From contig CAYJKO010000004.1 in assembly GCA_964371145.1 (NCBI GenBank), forward strand, positions 1-64,000: a stretch of 64,000 nt of DNA. The letters run 5' to 3'. The notes below the pieces were generated by a model. The model worked only from the letters and a program-made list of their open reading frames with translations. It was not told the DNA's origin and made no database searches. Source of the stretch: CAUTNA01 sp964371145 (GTDB lineage: Bacteria; Pseudomonadota; Alphaproteobacteria; Rs-D84). Position 1 is the stretch's first letter, and every line of letters starts with the position of its first letter. The translations under genes and the position numbers were made by a program. Positions 37,276-45,203 of this stretch are shown here, one piece after another.

Positions 37276-38328
37276 ATGAACACAGAATACAATCTTTATT
37301 TTCACGTGCCTTTTTGTTTGTCTAAATGCAATTATTGCGCTTTTAATTCATGCGCAAACAAAAATCCAGATTGGGATAAATACGCAACCGATATATGCCG
37401 CGAAATAAATAAAATGGCAAAATTCGCAAAACACCCCAATGTCACAACTGTTTTTTTTGGCGGGGGCACACCATCTTTGATGCCTGTCGACACATTCTCC
37501 CAAATTTTAAATTGCGTTCGTGACAATTTTAATATTTTACCAGATTGCGAAATCACAATAGAATCAAATCCAAAAACTTTGACACGCGAAAAATTACAAA
37601 AATTTATGGATATCGGATTAAACCGCCTGTCCGTCGGCGTTCAATCTTTGCGTGATTCCGAATTAAAATTTATGGGACGCAATCACAATGCGGCGGACGC
37701 GCTGGAATTAATGCATTTGGCAAAAGATTTAAATTTATCCGTATCTGGGGACTTTATTTATGGTTTGCCCGGACAGACATCAGACGACGTAAAACAAATG
37801 TGCGAAAACATAAACAAATTACAATTAACGCATTGTTCTATGTACGAATTAACAATCGAAGAAAACACTCCGTTCGGTAAAATGAATTTGGATATGCCAG
37901 ATAATGATACGATGGCAGATATGTTTAACATTATTCAAAAACATTTAAATCTGCCACGTTATGAAGTTTCAAATTACGGTACAAAAGAATGCCGTCACAA
38001 TAAAAACATCTGGGCGGGCAAACCATACATCGGATTTGGAAAATATGCAGCCGGCAGATTATTTATAGATGGCGTTTGGTACGAACAAATGGGTTTGGGT
38101 GAATTATTAAAACCAATTTCAAATTATGACAGAAATATCGAAAAATTAATTTTGGGATTACGCACAAAATACGGAGTTCTTTTAAACGACGATATATATG
38201 ATATAATAGACATCGATTATATTAACAAAAACAATAAATTAATAAGAATTGAAAACGACCATTTAATTGCAACAAATGACGGATTGATTGTTTTGGATGA
38301 CATATTATTAAATTTAATAAAAGGATAA
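37276..38328 (+). CDS. hemW: radical SAM heme chaperone HemW-like protein
   Basis: 350 residues. The N-terminal HVPFCLSKCNYCAFNS carries the radical-SAM CX3CX2C cluster (C14, C18, C21). FFGGGTPSLM and ESNPKT are SAM/cluster-side motifs, and RLSVGVQSL is the HemW/HemN family signature. The short N-terminus and early Cys cluster distinguish HemW (about 380 residues, heme delivery) from HemN (about 450, coproporphyrinogen decarboxylation). This copy is slightly short. It has its own promoter and probably shares a message with the M3 peptidase gene 4 bases later. Confidence 0.85.
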   Translation: MNTEYNLYFHVPFCLSKCNYCAFNSCANKNPDWDKYATDICREINKMAKFAKHPNVTTVFFGGGTPSLMPVDTFSQILNCVRDNFNILPDCEITIESNPKTLTREKLQKFMDIGLNRLSVGVQSLRDSELKFMGRNHNAADALELMHLAKDLNLSVSGDFIYGLPGQTSDDVKQMCENINKLQLTHCSMYELTIEENTPFGKMNLDMPDNDTMADMFNIIQKHLNLPRYEVSNYGTKECRHNKNIWAGKPYIGFGKYAAGRLFIDGVWYEQMGLGELLKPISNYDRNIEKLILGLRTKYGVLLNDDIYDIIDIDYINKNNKLIRIENDHLIATNDGLIVLDDILLNLIKG

Positions 38329-38332
38329 AAAA

Positions 38333-40252
38333 ATGTTGGGAAATTTTGATATTTATGCATTGGATAACGCATTTCAAAAAGTCGAAACAGCCATAAAAAA
38401 CGCCCGCATTGAAACTGATGAATTATGCAAAATTCAAAATAAAACTTTTATGAATTTTGTACGACCATTGGCAGATATAAATACAAAACTATCAAAAATA
38501 ACATCCCCGATCTATCATCTGGACGCGGTTAATAATTCGGACGACACCCAAAAAATTATGTCGGAAATTTTGCCAATTTTATCCGAATATTCGTCCGATA
38601 TGGCACACCATAAACCGACATACGAAGCGTTCGTTTATATACGAGAAAACGATTGGAATAATTTAAACGACGAACAAAAATCTATTGTCACAGATTCAAT
38701 TAAATCATTCGAAATATCGGGCATAAATTTACCGATTGCGGAACAAGAAAAATTAAAAGAAATCTCAAGCACGTTGTCTTTGTTATCCAACCAATTTTCG
38801 AACAATATAATCGCCGCAAACAAATTAAATAAAATCACTATATCGGACGAAACATTATTGGGCAATATGCCACAATCCGACAAAGATTGTAGCAAAACAG
38901 ATTCTGGTTGGGAATTTGGAATTTCGGGCCCGGATTATTCTAAATTTATGAAATATGTAATAGATGATAATTTGCGTTTAACCATGCATAAAAATAATTT
39001 ATCCCGCGCCCCAGAAAACGAAGACATCATTTCACAAATTTTAAAATTACGCGGCGAAGAATCTAAAATTTTAGGATATAAAAATTATGCGGATATGGCA
39101 TTAGAATTTCGTGATGCAGAAAACGCGGATGACGTCATAAATTATTTGAATAATTTGTCCGACAAAACAATGGATTCCAAACGTGACGCATATAAAGAAT
39201 TATGCGAATTCGCAGGTTTAACCATTCCCGCACACAGCACCGCTTTTTACACAAAAAAATATGAATCAGAAAAATTATCTGTATCTGAATCTGAAATAAA
39301 ACCATATTTTGAATTACATAAAACAACGGATAAAGTTTTAAATTTATTGGGCGATATGTTCGGCATAAAATTCGAAAAACGTGCCGCAAAAATTTGGAAC
39401 GAAAATGTTTTATATTTTGACGTCATAAAAAACGATAGAACAATTGGCGGATTGTATTTGGATTTAATTGTTCGCGATAATAAATCGCCGGGCGCATGGA
39501 TGGACCCTTTTGCTCAACACCATATAAATGCAAAAGAAGAGGAAATTTTACCCGAATGCGTGGTTGTTACAAATTTTGCAAAACCGACCGATACATCACC
39601 CTCTTTATTAACATTGGGCGACATTGGGACTTTGTTTCACGAAATGGGTCACGCGTTGCATTTTTTATTATCACGCGTTGCGGAACTTGACTCTAATGAC
39701 ATAGATTGGGACGTAATAGAATTCCCATCAAGATTTTTAGAATTTTTATCCGAAGACAAATCTATCACAAAACAAATCAGCGAACATTACATAACGGGCG
39801 ATAAAATTCCAGATTCTTTATTGGAAAGAATTGATAATTTAAATAATTATGAAAAACGTTGGGGAATGAATTTAGCTTATGATTTTTTTGATATGGAATT
39901 ACACACATCAAATGAATACGACAAAGAATTTGTGCAATCGGTTGCAAATTCCACTAAATCCAGATTTTCTTTATTTCCGAAAATAGAATATGATAAATTT
40001 CAAAATACTTTTTCCCATATTTTTGCGGGCGCATATGCGGCCGGATATTATTCTTATATGTGGGCAGATAAATTTGCGGGCGATGCGTTGGCAGAATATA
40101 AATCGGCGACAAACAAATCAGAATTTATGGAAAAATACACAAACACCGTTTGTGCGTTGGGTGCCTCTAAACCTATGCGTGACATTTATAAAGATTTCAC
40201 CGGACACGCACCCGATATTAATAATTTATTAAAATATTATAACATTAAATAA
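38333..40252 (+). CDS. M3 family oligopeptidase (PrlC/Dcp-like)
   Basis: A 639-residue zinc metallopeptidase. The HExxH motif is LFHEMGHALHFLLS (His436, Glu437, His440). The third zinc ligand Glu is expected in the following FPSRFLEFLSE region, and the C-terminal HIFAGAYAAGYYSYMWADKF is the conserved M3 substrate-side helix. There is no signal peptide, so it acts in the cytoplasm, cutting short peptides. Length fits oligopeptidase A and dipeptidyl carboxypeptidase, which cannot be separated here. AAAGGATAAAAAA at the end of hemW is its ribosome-binding site. Confidence 0.9.
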   Translation: MLGNFDIYALDNAFQKVETAIKNARIETDELCKIQNKTFMNFVRPLADINTKLSKITSPIYHLDAVNNSDDTQKIMSEILPILSEYSSDMAHHKPTYEAFVYIRENDWNNLNDEQKSIVTDSIKSFEISGINLPIAEQEKLKEISSTLSLLSNQFSNNIIAANKLNKITISDETLLGNMPQSDKDCSKTDSGWEFGISGPDYSKFMKYVIDDNLRLTMHKNNLSRAPENEDIISQILKLRGEESKILGYKNYADMALEFRDAENADDVINYLNNLSDKTMDSKRDAYKELCEFAGLTIPAHSTAFYTKKYESEKLSVSESEIKPYFELHKTTDKVLNLLGDMFGIKFEKRAAKIWNENVLYFDVIKNDRTIGGLYLDLIVRDNKSPGAWMDPFAQHHINAKEEEILPECVVVTNFAKPTDTSPSLLTLGDIGTLFHEMGHALHFLLSRVAELDSNDIDWDVIEFPSRFLEFLSEDKSITKQISEHYITGDKIPDSLLERIDNLNNYEKRWGMNLAYDFFDMELHTSNEYDKEFVQSVANSTKSRFSLFPKIEYDKFQNTFSHIFAGAYAAGYYSYMWADKFAGDALAEYKSATNKSEFMEKYTNTVCALGASKPMRDIYKDFTGHAPDINNLLKYYNIK

Positions 40253-40278
40253 AAAACGGGCAATATGCCCGTTTTTTA
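40253..40278. terminator. bidirectional terminator between the M3 peptidase and ihfA
   Basis: AAAAACGGGC, loop AATAT, GCCCGTTTTTT between convergent stops at 40252 and 40284. Confidence 0.85.
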
Positions 40279-40283
40279 TTATT

Positions 40284-40574
40284 TTATTTTGCATCCGCAA
40301 CTTGCTTTCTGAATTCCTTTGCAGGACGAAAGCTGGCAACAAAACGCGATGGTATAACCGCATCGACACCCGTTTTTGGATTACGCCCCATTCTTTCAGA
40401 ACGTTTTGATACTTTGAAAGTCCCCAGACCTGAAATTTTCACATCTTCGTGACGTATCAAAGATTCTTCTATTTCTGTAAAAAACAAATCTACAAATTTA
40501 TATGCGTCCGCTTGGCTTAACCCCAATTTATCGCGCAACGAATTTGCAAAATCTGCCCTTGTAATAGTTTTCAT
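40284..40574 (-). CDS. ihfA: integration host factor, alpha subunit
   Basis: 96 residues of the HU/IHF family. The start KTITRADFANSL and the segment EDVKISGLGTFKV are IHF-alpha-like; the beta-arm carries RMGRNPKTGVDAVIP with the conserved Asn-Pro-Lys that intercalates to bend DNA. It would pair with an IHF beta subunit encoded elsewhere. It starts 3 bases after fabH, the order commonly seen in alphaproteobacteria (plsX-fabH-ihfA), although plsX is not adjacent here. Confidence 0.9.
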   Translation of the reverse strand: MKTITRADFANSLRDKLGLSQADAYKFVDLFFTEIEESLIRHEDVKISGLGTFKVSKRSERMGRNPKTGVDAVIPSRFVASFRPAKEFRKQVADAK

Positions 40575-40577
40575 AAT

Positions 40578-41516
40578 TTACACCCTTAATAACGCCGCAC
40601 CCCATGTCAGACCGCTGCCGAACGCTGGGTACAATATTAATTGACCTTTTTTAATTTTACCACAGTCCATAGCATCAGCCAGCGCAAGTATTCCAGATGC
40701 AGCCGATGTATTTCCATGTTTTTCAACCGTTACAATAATTTTTTCCAACGGGAACTTCAATTTATCAGCACAACTTTCGATAATACGAACATTTGCCTGA
40801 TGTGGGATAATCCAATCTACGTCTTCCGCTTTAATACCGGCGTGTTCCATAATATAACTGGCGGCTTCTGGCATTTTAGTAACTGCGTGTTTATAAGTAT
40901 CTGGACCATTCATAGAAATTTTATGATCAAGCGTTCCATGCAACATATCAAAACATTTACCGTCCGCCATAACAACAGTGTCAATCACGCCAGAATAACT
41001 GGACGTTGAATGTTCCAAAATAATTGCGCCTGCACCATCTCCGAAAAGAACAGCTGTATTTCTGTCTTCCCAATTAATAAATCTGGTCATTTTTTCGGCG
41101 CCAACCACCATAATTCTATTATTCATACCGGCAGTAAAAAAAGCACGAGCACAATGCAAAGCATAAATATAACCCGTACATGCACCACGAACGTCGAATG
41201 CAGGAATTTCTTTTGTTGCGCCCAACTTACCTTGGATTTGAACACCCACAGATGGAAAATCTAATTCAGCGGTTGTTGTTGCAACAATAATCAAATCGAT
41301 ATCATTAATTGTTAAACCGGCATTATCCAAAGCGCGTTGTGCCGCAATCGTTCCCATATCTGCAACTGTTTCATTTTCTGCGGCAAAATGACGAACTTTC
41401 ATACCTGTTCTTTGAACAATCCATTCATCTGACGTATCCATAATTTTTTCAAAATCTTGGTTAGTCATAATTTTTTCTGGCAAATATGTACCATAGCCAA
41501 TTAATCTGTTTCCCAT
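40578..41516 (-). CDS. fabH: 3-oxoacyl-ACP synthase III
   Basis: A 312-residue thiolase-fold enzyme that starts fatty-acid synthesis by condensing acetyl-CoA with malonyl-ACP. The triad is visible: Cys113 in VRGACTGYIYAL, His239 in IIPHQANVRI and Asn269 in KHGNTSAAS. FGDGAGAIIL and the C-terminal FGSGLTWGAALLRV are also conserved. AGAAGGAGATA precedes the ATG. It has its own promoter and is co-transcribed with ihfA. The usual upstream partner plsX lies 7 kb away. Confidence 0.95.
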   Translation of the reverse strand: MGNRLIGYGTYLPEKIMTNQDFEKIMDTSDEWIVQRTGMKVRHFAAENETVADMGTIAAQRALDNAGLTINDIDLIIVATTTAELDFPSVGVQIQGKLGATKEIPAFDVRGACTGYIYALHCARAFFTAGMNNRIMVVGAEKMTRFINWEDRNTAVLFGDGAGAIILEHSTSSYSGVIDTVVMADGKCFDMLHGTLDHKISMNGPDTYKHAVTKMPEAASYIMEHAGIKAEDVDWIIPHQANVRIIESCADKLKFPLEKIIVTVEKHGNTSAASGILALADAMDCGKIKKGQLILYPAFGSGLTWGAALLRV

Positions 41517-41545
41517 ACTATCTCCTTCTACTATTTCATTTTAAA

Positions 41546-41574
41546 TTTATACCGGACTTTTTTTTAACACACAA
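41546..41574 (-). promoter_or_regulatory. promoter of fabH-ihfA
   Basis: Minus-strand TTGTGT (41574-41569), a 17-base spacer, TATAAA (41551-41546). Confidence 0.6.
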
Positions 41575-41689
41575 AATTATTTCAAAACAACATAACAATA
41601 ATTTCGGGGGCATTATATAACCAAAACATATCGCCTGCAAGCGAAAACAAAAATATTTTCAAACCCAATGATTTTCTTCTTAAAACCCC

Positions 41690-41717
41690 AAAAAAAACAC
41701 AGAAAAATTCTGTGTTT
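41690..41717 (-). terminator. terminator of the RHH-like/Arg-Gly gene
   Basis: Minus-strand AACACAGA and TCTGTGTT pair around a T-rich loop and are followed by a run of T, just after the stop at 41722. Confidence 0.75.
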
Positions 41718-41721
41718 TAAA

Positions 41722-42105
41722 TTATTTAGAAACGAAAACCGTTCTTGGTAATTTTGGTTTAGAACGAAACCCACCGTCACGACCACCACCAAATCCGCCG
41801 CCTGGACGACCACCGTCACGACCGCCTCCAAATCCGCCGCCTGGACGACCACCACGGTCGCGTCCGCCACCGAACCCACCTGGTTTTCTATCACGTTGTG
41901 GACGATCTGAACGTTCACCACGATCAGAACGTTCTGCACGTTCTGGTTTTGCAGCTTTGCGCATTGCACCATCTACGGCTTTGCGCACCAATGCTGAAAT
42001 CGGCACTTCTATTCCCAATTCTGTTTCGTGTGTTTTTTGCAAACCTTCTAAAAAAGAATATTGTTCTTCGGTTAATTCAACCATTACTGTTTTATTGTTT
42101 TCCAT
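41722..42105 (-). CDS. ribbon-helix-helix-like protein with an Arg/Gly-rich tail
   Basis: 127 residues from MENNKTVMVEL; AAGGGAG precedes this ATG, and the further open frame upstream is hydrophobic and unlikely. Residues 5-50 read as a short beta strand (TVMVELTEEQ) and two helices (QYSFLEGLQKTHETEL and VPISALVRKAVDGAMRKA), the order of a CopG/MetJ ribbon-helix-helix DNA-binding dimer, by pattern only. The rest is low complexity: an Arg/Asp/Glu segment (ERSDRGERSDRPQRDRK), then three GGFGGGRDGG-like repeats as in RGG-box RNA-binding tails. It may be a nucleic-acid-binding protein with a disordered tail. Not recognised as a known family. Confidence 0.7.
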   Translation of the reverse strand: MENNKTVMVELTEEQYSFLEGLQKTHETELGIEVPISALVRKAVDGAMRKAAKPERAERSDRGERSDRPQRDRKPGGFGGGRDRGGRPGGGFGGGRDGGRPGGGFGGGRDGGFRSKPKLPRTVFVSK

Positions 42106-42270
42106 ATTTAATGCTCCCTTTGGCATTTTTTGCACGATAAAATTACGCACGATTCCGATTATATACTGTAAAACCCAAACAAGCAAGATAAATAAAAAAC
42201 ATGCATTTAATCCTGTTGTATAAATAAACAAATGAAACAATAATATATAAATCAACCCAAGGATACAATA

Positions 42271-42834
42271 ATGAAAAATTTTTTAATCCGACACACATCT
42301 TTAAACATAGAAAGAAAAATTCGATTAACCGAAAGCCTGTATTTCTTTACAGTGTGCTTTTTTCTGATAACAGCGCCGAATATGGGATTGTTTTTAACAT
42401 CAACCTTGATTGGCTTTATGGTTGGAACATTTGGTTTTTTTTATATGTTTAAATCATTTGTTGAAAAATCTGACACCCCTGTTTTGGATTTTATATTTGC
42501 TTCAAATAATTTTTTATATGGCACCATATTGTTTTTAATGTATTTGACATCTTTTTCTGTTTTTATTACATTTTTCGCAGTTTTATTTTTTCTGCGATCT
42601 GTCCATTTCATAGCCTCATCCACAATTTTGATTCAAAAAGATATTTTGGGTGGGATTTTGGGATATTTAATCGCAATATTATCATTGCTTGGTTTTTTCT
42701 GGATTATATTTAATCCGATATTTATTCCAGGTTATGGCACAGAATTAATTTCAGGAATATTATTTTTGTTTGCGATGTTAAATTTTGTGATTTTATATCG
42801 CATAAATTATCTGGAAAAAAAAATTAAAAAATGA
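42271..42834 (+). CDS. predicted multi-pass membrane protein, HdeD/DUF308-like
   Basis: 187 residues, mostly hydrophobic, with about six helices: near 22-40, 42-65, 75-92, 95-115, 125-150 and 155-180. Charged ends (N-terminal RHTSLNIERKIR, C-terminal NYLEKKIKK) suggest cytoplasmic tails. The paired short helices with Gly recall HdeD-type acid-stress membrane proteins, but the likeness is only in layout. AAGGATAC precedes the ATG. It is divergent from the RHH-like gene. Confidence 0.65.
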   Translation: MKNFLIRHTSLNIERKIRLTESLYFFTVCFFLITAPNMGLFLTSTLIGFMVGTFGFFYMFKSFVEKSDTPVLDFIFASNNFLYGTILFLMYLTSFSVFITFFAVLFFLRSVHFIASSTILIQKDILGGILGYLIAILSLLGFFWIIFNPIFIPGYGTELISGILFLFAMLNFVILYRINYLEKKIKK

Positions 42835-42845
42835 TAATTTTTCAT

Positions 42846-42874
42846 TTGCACCACTTTGATTTTTGTGATAAAAT
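42846..42874 (+). promoter_or_regulatory. promoter of Cys-rich protein 1
   Basis: TTGCAC (42846-42851), a 17-base spacer, TAAAAT (42869-42874), followed by AAAGGGAAGG before the ATG at 42901. Confidence 0.6.
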
Positions 42875-42900
42875 GACATTATAAAAGGGAAGGAAAACAC

Positions 42901-45114
42901 ATGAAAAATTATATTGCTTTACTGGCCGGGATACTTGCATTACCTGCATATGCAGAGGTTGCGCCTATATCTCTTCAAGACTTTGTAATTGAAGAAGTTA
43001 CAGAATCTGAAATGCAACCAGAAGCCGAAGTTGCGCCTGCATACGCACCCGCAGCAACAAGTCCAAGACAAACAGGAACATCGACTGTGCGCGTTGCGTC
43101 AAGTCGCTCTGTGCCAAACAACACTGTTTCCAATAACACACGTAACGTTGCATCAACACGCGCGACAGTTTCTCGTTCTGCTGTAACACCGACAACATCT
43201 CGCACTGCATCTTCCCGCACTGCTGTTGTTTCACGCAGCGCTGCTACACCAACGAAAACAGTTTCAACACGCACAGTGACACCGAATGTTAACACTGCAC
43301 GCAGTGCGACATCATCAATTGTTCAAACAAACACAGTGTCTCAACCATTGTACAATTCTACATCATCACGTGTCAGTGTACGCCCCGCGACTTCTTTATA
43401 CACAGCCGGCGCCAGCACTCGCAGCGGCAGCACCGCAACAGCCGCATCCGTTTTAACAACATCTGTTGTTGAAGATACGGTTCCAACAACGGCAGACATC
43501 GAACAATTGGCACAAATGACAGATTTCTGTAAAGCTCAATATACAGAATGTATGGATAATTTCTGTAATGTTTTGGATGATAACCAAGGACGTTGTTCTT
43601 GTTCTCCGAACATTGAAAATTATGCAGACACAGAATTGGCATTGGAACAAGCAACCGAACAATTACAAGCGGTCGCACAAGAAATTCAATACATCGGATT
43701 GTCTGCGGATGATATCGAAGTTTTATTTGCACAAACCGAAGCCGAAGCCGCAATGCAAGGCAAAACAGATACATCTCAATTGGCATCTGACCTGGAAAAC
43801 ATTAAAAAATTGGTATTAGATGTTGATACAAACACATCTTTTTCAAACGTTTCTAATTCAACATTTGATTTCTCTAATTTATTAGATTTTTCAAATTCTA
43901 CGATTGATATCGGTTCATTATTTGGAACAACAGAAGATACATCTTCTATTTCCAACCAACGTGGGGCAGAATTGTATAAAACTGCATCCGCACGTTGTAA
44001 AGCGGCTGTATTGAACACTTGTTCAACACAAGGCGTGGACACAGTATTGGTTGCAAATACATATGATATGGAAATCGATAAACAATGTATTGCATACGAA
44101 CGTAATTTGACAGACGCAAATGCGACTATGAAACAAACTGTATTGAACGCTCAATCTGTTTTGCAAAAAGCACGTTTGGCCGTTGCACAAGATAAAAATT
44201 CATACGATTTACGTGGATGTATAACCGCATTGGATGGATGTATGCAAGACGATTTCGTATGTGGTGACGATTACGAAGATTGTTTGGACCCGTCTGGCAA
44301 ATACATCGCAAACGGCGAAGTAATTATTGGCAGCACACCGGGTAAAGCCGCCACAATCCCAACAGATGGAACATCAGGTATTTACGGCACATGGTCATAT
44401 AATACAACTGACAACGCATGGGGCAATGGAACTTTGTCTGCATATATTGATGCCAACATCAAATCTACATCCTCGGACTCATCTGACGATATGATTACAT
44501 ATTTGCAAGACAAAATCGGCCGTAACGTTGATGGTATGAATACCGGTATGTGTATGTCTGTATTAAACAAATGTCAAGATTACACATATGAAGATGGCGA
44601 ATACATCGAAGACAATGAAGTGGTCAGAAATTACATGATGACAACTTTGGCTACAATCAAAGTAGAACAAGACGAAATCTTGTCCGAATATGCTGAAAGC
44701 TGCCAAATGGATTTACAATCTTGCTTGGTACGTAACAATTACGATGAAACACAATCATCATCTGCACCGGTTAATAACGTTGCAAAGAATGCTTGTGAAA
44801 CAATTATCGCAACATGTGAAAGCGTAACCGGATTTGACGACGGCGGAAACCCAAGTGATTCTGTATTGGCCGACATCGTTATGGGCAATAAAAACAGAAT
44901 TTGCGTCGGTAACGCAAACAGCATTGAAACATGTGACGCAGGTTACGAATGTACAAGCGGCGGTGTTTCTATTAAAGATCAACCAGGTGTATCTGGCACA
45001 TGTACAGCAATAGATGGTTATTGTTTGGCTGACTCACAATGTGACACAACAACAGAAACTTGTAACACATCGACACAACGTTGCGAGCTAAAAACTGTAA
45101 CACCAACACCATAA
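42901..45114 (+). CDS. secreted Cys-rich protein 1 of a tandem pair
   Basis: 737 residues. The signal peptide MKNYIALLAGILALPAYA is cleaved before EVAP. Residues about 45-185 are low complexity, rich in Ser, Thr, Arg, Val and Ala. From about 200 a conserved helical region begins (TDFCKAQYTECMDNFCNV, GRCSCS). Paired Cys with six residues between recur: CKAQYTEC, CITALDGC, CGDDYEDC, CMSVLNKC, CQMDLQSC, CETIIATC. The C-terminus has a compact Cys-rich unit (DGYCLADSQCDTTTETC). It should be oxidised outside the cytoplasm. It is paralogous to the next gene, with long stretches nearly identical. I do not recognise the family; structural or surface roles are guesses. Confidence 0.75.
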   Translation: MKNYIALLAGILALPAYAEVAPISLQDFVIEEVTESEMQPEAEVAPAYAPAATSPRQTGTSTVRVASSRSVPNNTVSNNTRNVASTRATVSRSAVTPTTSRTASSRTAVVSRSAATPTKTVSTRTVTPNVNTARSATSSIVQTNTVSQPLYNSTSSRVSVRPATSLYTAGASTRSGSTATAASVLTTSVVEDTVPTTADIEQLAQMTDFCKAQYTECMDNFCNVLDDNQGRCSCSPNIENYADTELALEQATEQLQAVAQEIQYIGLSADDIEVLFAQTEAEAAMQGKTDTSQLASDLENIKKLVLDVDTNTSFSNVSNSTFDFSNLLDFSNSTIDIGSLFGTTEDTSSISNQRGAELYKTASARCKAAVLNTCSTQGVDTVLVANTYDMEIDKQCIAYERNLTDANATMKQTVLNAQSVLQKARLAVAQDKNSYDLRGCITALDGCMQDDFVCGDDYEDCLDPSGKYIANGEVIIGSTPGKAATIPTDGTSGIYGTWSYNTTDNAWGNGTLSAYIDANIKSTSSDSSDDMITYLQDKIGRNVDGMNTGMCMSVLNKCQDYTYEDGEYIEDNEVVRNYMMTTLATIKVEQDEILSEYAESCQMDLQSCLVRNNYDETQSSSAPVNNVAKNACETIIATCESVTGFDDGGNPSDSVLADIVMGNKNRICVGNANSIETCDAGYECTSGGVSIKDQPGVSGTCTAIDGYCLADSQCDTTTETCNTSTQRCELKTVTPTP

Positions 45115-45120
45115 TAAATT

Positions 45121-45147
45121 AACCGGCGATATCGCCGGTTTTTTTTC
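45121..45147 (+). terminator. terminator after Cys-rich protein 1
   Basis: AACCGGCGAT and ATCGCCGGTT form a perfect 10-bp palindromic stem followed by eight T. The palindrome would also function in reverse. Confidence 0.85.
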
Positions 45148-45149
45148 GT

Positions 45150-45178
45150 TTGTTTTATTTCCCCAATTATGATAAAAT
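45150..45178 (+). promoter_or_regulatory. promoter of Cys-rich protein 2
   Basis: TTGTTT (45150-45155), a 17-base spacer, TAAAAT (45173-45178), the same -10 and spacing as before its paralogue. A TATAAT at 45178-45183 is an alternative -10. Confidence 0.5.
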
Positions 45179-45203
45179 ATAATGTACAAGGGGAAAATAA
45201 ATC

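Noticed and set aside
41613..41972. Val-rich minus-strand frame over the Arg/Gly-rich gene
   Set aside because: It is an out-of-frame reading of the GGxGGGRDGG repeat and runs through the terminator.
42106..42255. Longer N-terminus for the RHH-like/Arg-Gly protein
   Set aside because: The extra 50 residues are a hydrophobic segment without a ribosome-binding site, while AAGGGAG directly precedes the ATG at 42105.
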